DNA of 5,111 nt from Chlamydiota bacterium (GTDB lineage: Bacteria; Chlamydiota; Chlamydiia; Chlamydiales; JAJFMI01). Within the stretch, counting starts at the first letter, position 1; every line of letters begins with the position of its first letter. This document shows, in pieces, positions 4,881 through 5,111 of this stretch. Below the pieces are notes generated by a model that saw nothing but the letters and a program-made list of their open reading frames with translations, was not told the DNA's origin and searched no databases. The stretch covers positions 1 through 5,111 of the forward strand of contig JAJFMI010000189.1 of the NCBI GenBank assembly GCA_021772235.1, in the 5' to 3' direction. The translations under genes were made by a program, and so were the position numbers.

Positions 4881-5111
4881 TTATTTAGCTGTTGATAATG
4901 AGTGAGTTGTGATATTTTCTATTATTTTTCCGTCAATATCATAGCTTTGGATGGTGAGCTGGGGGGCCGTGTAGTCAAGAAAGTAGAAGTGGTTGACTTG
5001 CTGACTTTTAGCTAGATACCAGAGCTTAGAGGGAGATTGGGGCCTTCTGGGATCAACACCCCAGGCGCCATCCCCTAGATAAAGAGTTCCTTTAGGATCG
5101 ATTTGTTCATT
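4881..5111 (-). CDS. C-terminal end of a probable metallophosphoesterase (purple acid phosphatase-like), partial
   Basis: An open frame enters from the right edge and runs 76 residues to a TAA at 4883-4881; its start lies outside the window. The visible part begins NEQIDPKGTLYLGDGAWGVD, continues with W-Y-L-A at residues 31-34 and VNHFYFLDY (39-47), and ends in LTIQSYDIDGKIIEN (52-66) plus a short polar tail. A GT.Y.GDGAWGV turn, an .NHF strand and a closing 'A/S-x-D-x-D-G-K-x-I' strand are the pattern I associate with the C-terminal end of calcineurin-like phosphoesterases of the purple acid phosphatase type. The metal-binding motifs would lie upstream and cannot be checked. It is probably the first of two minus-strand genes, 57 bases before the coiled-coil gene. 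The reading frame is solid; the family call is tentative. Confidence 0.6.
   Translation of the reverse strand, partial: NEQIDPKGTLYLGDGAWGVDPRRPQSPSKLWYLAKSQQVNHFYFLDYTAPQLTIQSYDIDGKIIENITTHSLSTAK

Noticed and set aside
4492..4905. 137-residue open frame on the plus strand
   Set aside because: It is antisense to the N-terminal part of the coiled-coil gene and runs into the upstream gene's 3' end; the minus-strand frame is longer and has better start context and composition.

Overview
The window looks like part of a chromosome from the order Chlamydiales, most likely an amoeba-associated or 'environmental' chlamydia rather than the genus Chlamydia. The main evidence is a histone H1-like protein whose N-terminus (MALKDT..., GNKAA.QR.RT, ...RKES) matches chlamydial Hc1/HctA. 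A methyltransferase-like gene followed immediately by yajC supports this. As I recall, yajC, a rumA/ygcA-type RNA methyltransferase and hctA (CT741-CT742-CT743) are neighbours in Chlamydia trachomatis. Here the same three landmarks recur, with two genes I cannot name between hctA and the methyltransferase-like gene. No species call is possible from this window alone.

Layout, plus strand. Bases 1-113 are an AT-rich hctA leader with a perfect 8+8 bp dyad. hctA (114-623) ends in a strong intrinsic terminator (636-670). An unrecognised 131-residue soluble protein follows (684-1079), also closed by an intrinsic terminator (1120-1150). The descending arm of that terminator seems to supply the -35 of an extended -10 promoter lying only a few bases before the next ATG, so that transcript is probably leaderless. 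This promoter drives a tightly overlapping three-gene unit: a 412-residue protein with an N-terminal two-helix hydrophobic hairpin like that of chlamydial inclusion-membrane (Inc) proteins (1171-2409), a 195-residue SAM-binding protein that stops where the catalytic motif should begin (2406-2993), and yajC (2990-3349). Both junctions are 4-base stop/start overlaps.

Layout, minus strand. yajC converges on a 443-residue acidic coiled-coil protein of unknown function (4823-3492). Between and into the two 3' ends lies a 163-bp near-symmetric palindrome (3361-3523, centre about 3442). Its right arm encodes the last ten residues and the stop codon of the coiled-coil protein, so it looks like an inserted MITE-like or IS-derived element. 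At the right edge is the C-terminal end of a further minus-strand gene (5111-4881), probably a metallophosphoesterase of the purple acid phosphatase type.

Functionally, HctA compacts the chromosome late in development and YajC is a SecDF-associated membrane subunit. The other genes are accessory or lineage-specific. The items most worth a second look are the palindrome and its recruitment into a coding region, the apparently catalysis-deficient methyltransferase, the Inc-like protein with its leaderless promoter, and the cysteine-bearing, repeat-extended histone-like protein.
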